Below, piece after piece: positions 62,347-64,000 of a DNA stretch of 64,000 nt. The translations under genes were made by a program, and so were the position numbers. Position 1 is the first letter of the stretch; every line of letters begins with the position of its first letter. The notes under the pieces were generated by a model that saw only the letters and a program-made list of their open reading frames with translations, searched no databases and was not told the origin of the DNA. The stretch covers positions 1 to 64,000 of the IMG/VR virus record IMGVR_UViG_3300032093_000012. One strand, written 5' to 3'. The stretch is from a virus.

Positions 62347-64000
62347 GACTCACAATCCTCTTCATTTACTTCACCAGCTGGCAGCGGCTTTTCTTCATAT
62401 TCACCAGCACCATCATTAGTATTAAAATAATATAGTTGTTTTCCACCATACTTATAAAACATCAGAAGATGACCAATCATCTCAGACATTGGGATCTTTT
62501 CGTCTTCATAAAATCGTGGGTTGTACGAGGTGTTAACGCTGATACCTTGATCGATGAACTTTTGAAGGATGGCGCAGATTTTAAGATAACCCTCTGGTGA
62601 CTTTTGATCCCAGAGCAAGTCATATTTCTTTTTGAGTTTACGAACTTCTGGTACAACTTGCTTCAATACACCATCTTTTGATTGCTTAACTGAAACGAGA
62701 GAGCGCGGTGGCTCGATGCCGTTAGTAGCGTTGCTAATTTGAGCTGAAGTTTCGGATGGCATGAGAGCCATAAGCGTGGAGTTACGGATGCCTGATTTAA
62801 GTACATCCTCACGTAGTGCATCCCATCTGCACGTGTACACCCCCGCAGCAAGTTCGTCAACATCTCGCTTGTAAGTGTCAATCGGGAAGATACCTTGTCC
62901 ATATTTTGTTTCATTTGATTTAGGGCAAGCGCCCTTCTCCTTTGCTAGATCAATTGATGCTTTAATTAGATAATAAGACCATGCTTCAGTATATTCATGA
63001 AGCTTTTGTAAACCTAATGAGTCAATATTTTGATAACTGAGATCGTTGCGAGCGAGCCAGTAAGCAAGATTGATAATTCCAACCCCAAGAGGGCGACGAG
63101 CCATTGTCGAGTTTCTTGCTGCGAGTACTGGATAGTCTTGATAATCAAGTAGCTCATCCAATGCACGCACAGCAAGAGTACAAGGACGTTCAAAATCAGA
63201 AGGATCACGAATCTTTCCCCAATTGATAGCAGCTAATGTACATAGTGAGATTTCTCCATTAGGATCATTAATATCGGTCAGTGGCTTTGTAGGAAGATCG
63301 ATTTCACAACAAAGATTTGATTGTTTAATTGGTGCAACTTCTTTAATAAAAGCACCATGATCATTTGCGTGATCAACATTCATAAGATAGATACGTCCTG
63401 TATCCTTACGTTCCTGCATGAATGCAGAGAACAAATCAACAGCGGGTATTTGTTTCTTTCTGATTTTGGTAGAACGTTCATACTTTTCGTACAATACCCT
63501 GAATTGTTCAGTATTGGTGAAGTATGCATTATATAAGTCAGGGACATCGTTAGGGCTAAACAGAGTAATGTTCCCACCAGAAAGGAGTCGCTCGTACATA
63601 ACTTTATTAAATTGGACACCATAATCTAATCCTCTAATACGATTATCTTCTGTACCCTTGTTATTCTTAAGAACAAGAAGATCTTCTACTTCCAAGTGCC
63701 AGATAGGATAATAAAGTGTTGCCGCACCACCTCGTACACCTCCCTGAGAGCAACTCTTAACCGCCGCTTGAAAAAGCTTGTAGAAGGGGATAACACCAGT
63801 GTGAGTAGCGTCACCACGGCGAATGGGAGAGCCGAGAGCACGAATATTACCAGCACCAATACCAATACCAGCTTTTTGAGAGACGTACTTAACGATTGAA
63901 GAAGATGTGGCATTGATTGAATCCAATGAGTCATCAGTCTCGATAAGTACACACGAGCTAAACTGCTTTTGAGGACTACGGAGACCCGCCATAATAGGAG
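62334..64000 (-). CDS. nrdA: Ribonucleotide reductase class I alpha subunit (NrdA), N-terminus outside window
   Basis: The frame continues past the ATG at 63992 to the right edge (Pro-Ile-Met-Ala-Gly...), so the N-terminal third is outside the window. About 555 residues remain. Active-site features are intact: QFSSCVLIE (redox Cys), NLCCEIDLPT (Asn, radical Cys and Glu), ISLCTLAAINWG (second redox Cys), KQLYYFNTND (paired Tyr of radical transfer) and the C-terminal CESC shuttle. It makes deoxyribonucleotides with NrdB at 60655-61764. Three small genes separate it from nrdB. Confidence 0.95.
   Translation of the reverse strand, partial: PIMAGLRSPQKQFSSCVLIETDDSLDSINATSSSIVKYVSQKAGIGIGAGNIRALGSPIRRGDATHTGVIPFYKLFQAAVKSCSQGGVRGGAATLYYPIWHLEVEDLLVLKNNKGTEDNRIRGLDYGVQFNKVMYERLLSGGNITLFSPNDVPDLYNAYFTNTEQFRVLYEKYERSTKIRKKQIPAVDLFSAFMQERKDTGRIYLMNVDHANDHGAFIKEVAPIKQSNLCCEIDLPTKPLTDINDPNGEISLCTLAAINWGKIRDPSDFERPCTLAVRALDELLDYQDYPVLAARNSTMARRPLGVGIINLAYWLARNDLSYQNIDSLGLQKLHEYTEAWSYYLIKASIDLAKEKGACPKSNETKYGQGIFPIDTYKRDVDELAAGVYTCRWDALREDVLKSGIRNSTLMALMPSETSAQISNATNGIEPPRSLVSVKQSKDGVLKQVVPEVRKLKKKYDLLWDQKSPEGYLKICAILQKFIDQGISVNTSYNPRFYEDEKIPMSEMIGHLLMFYKYGGKQLYYFNTNDGAGEYEEKPLPAGEVNEEDCESCKI

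Overview
This window is part of a large, AT-rich, T4-like (contractile-tailed) myovirus genome. The evidence is a syntenic T4 core: capsid assembly (gp67, gp68, gp21), the whole baseplate (gp4, gp53, gp5, gp27-like, gp25, gp6, gp7, gp8, gp48, gp26/51), replication and late transcription (gp32, gp59, gp33, RNase H), NrdA/NrdB, and T4-type late promoters (TATAAATA). The accessory genes (PhoH, SpeD, ClpP, DUF2693/WYL_2, DUF4815 structural protein) fit the marine branch of T4-like phages. The host is inferred to be an alphaproteobacterium, because the phage encodes a circularly permuted two-piece tmRNA with an alphaproteobacterial-style tag (ANDNAPFAMAVAA).

Layout. Positions 1-31.6 kb (minus strand) carry the virion genes: prohead protease and core, a giant repetitive fibre, smaller fibre-like proteins, DUF4815 proteins, then baseplate genes back to gp4. 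Positions 31.6-36.9 kb (plus) carry gp48, gp26 with a likely -1 frameshift into a gp51-like extension, and a long hub/tape-measure-like protein with two cell-wall hydrolase domains. Positions 36.9-41.0 kb (minus) carry gp32, gp59, gp33, two tRNA genes, tiny Trp-rich ORFs, the tmRNA and two unknown genes. Positions 41.2-48.5 kb (plus) carry a strongly promoted DUF932-like gene, glutaredoxin, SpeD, a glycosyltransferase, RNase H, PhoH, a PD-(D/E)XK nuclease and a metallopeptidase. Positions 48.4-64.0 kb (minus) carry host-modifying and nucleotide genes: a tripartite tricarboxylate transporter pair (TctA, TctC) interleaved with a 2OG-Fe(II) oxygenase-like gene, two radical SAM proteins, ClpP, envelope enzymes, a Bax-inhibitor-1 protein, three tRNAs, a GIY-YIG nuclease and NrdB/NrdA. 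NrdA and gp21 run off the window ends.

How it works together. Sigma70-like promoters with a shared TTGACATTTTTTC core serve early genes and tRNAs. TATAAATA promoters serve virion genes, gp32, the tmRNA and the transporter operon. The phage appears to rebuild parts of host translation quality control (tmRNA, tRNAs), proteolysis (ClpP), nucleotide and polyamine supply (NrdAB, SpeD) and organic-acid uptake (TctA/TctC).

The most notable system is the permuted tmRNA. The spacer that is normally excised between its two pieces holds a 33-codon ORF with its own ribosome-binding site, and a late promoter sits at the 5' end of the acceptor piece. Other notable signals are the gp26/gp51 slippery site, an I-TevI-like hairpin and late-promoter switch in front of the GIY-YIG gene, and two tRNAs whose variable-arm class does not match their anticodon. 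All product calls are from reading the sequence; no database search was run.
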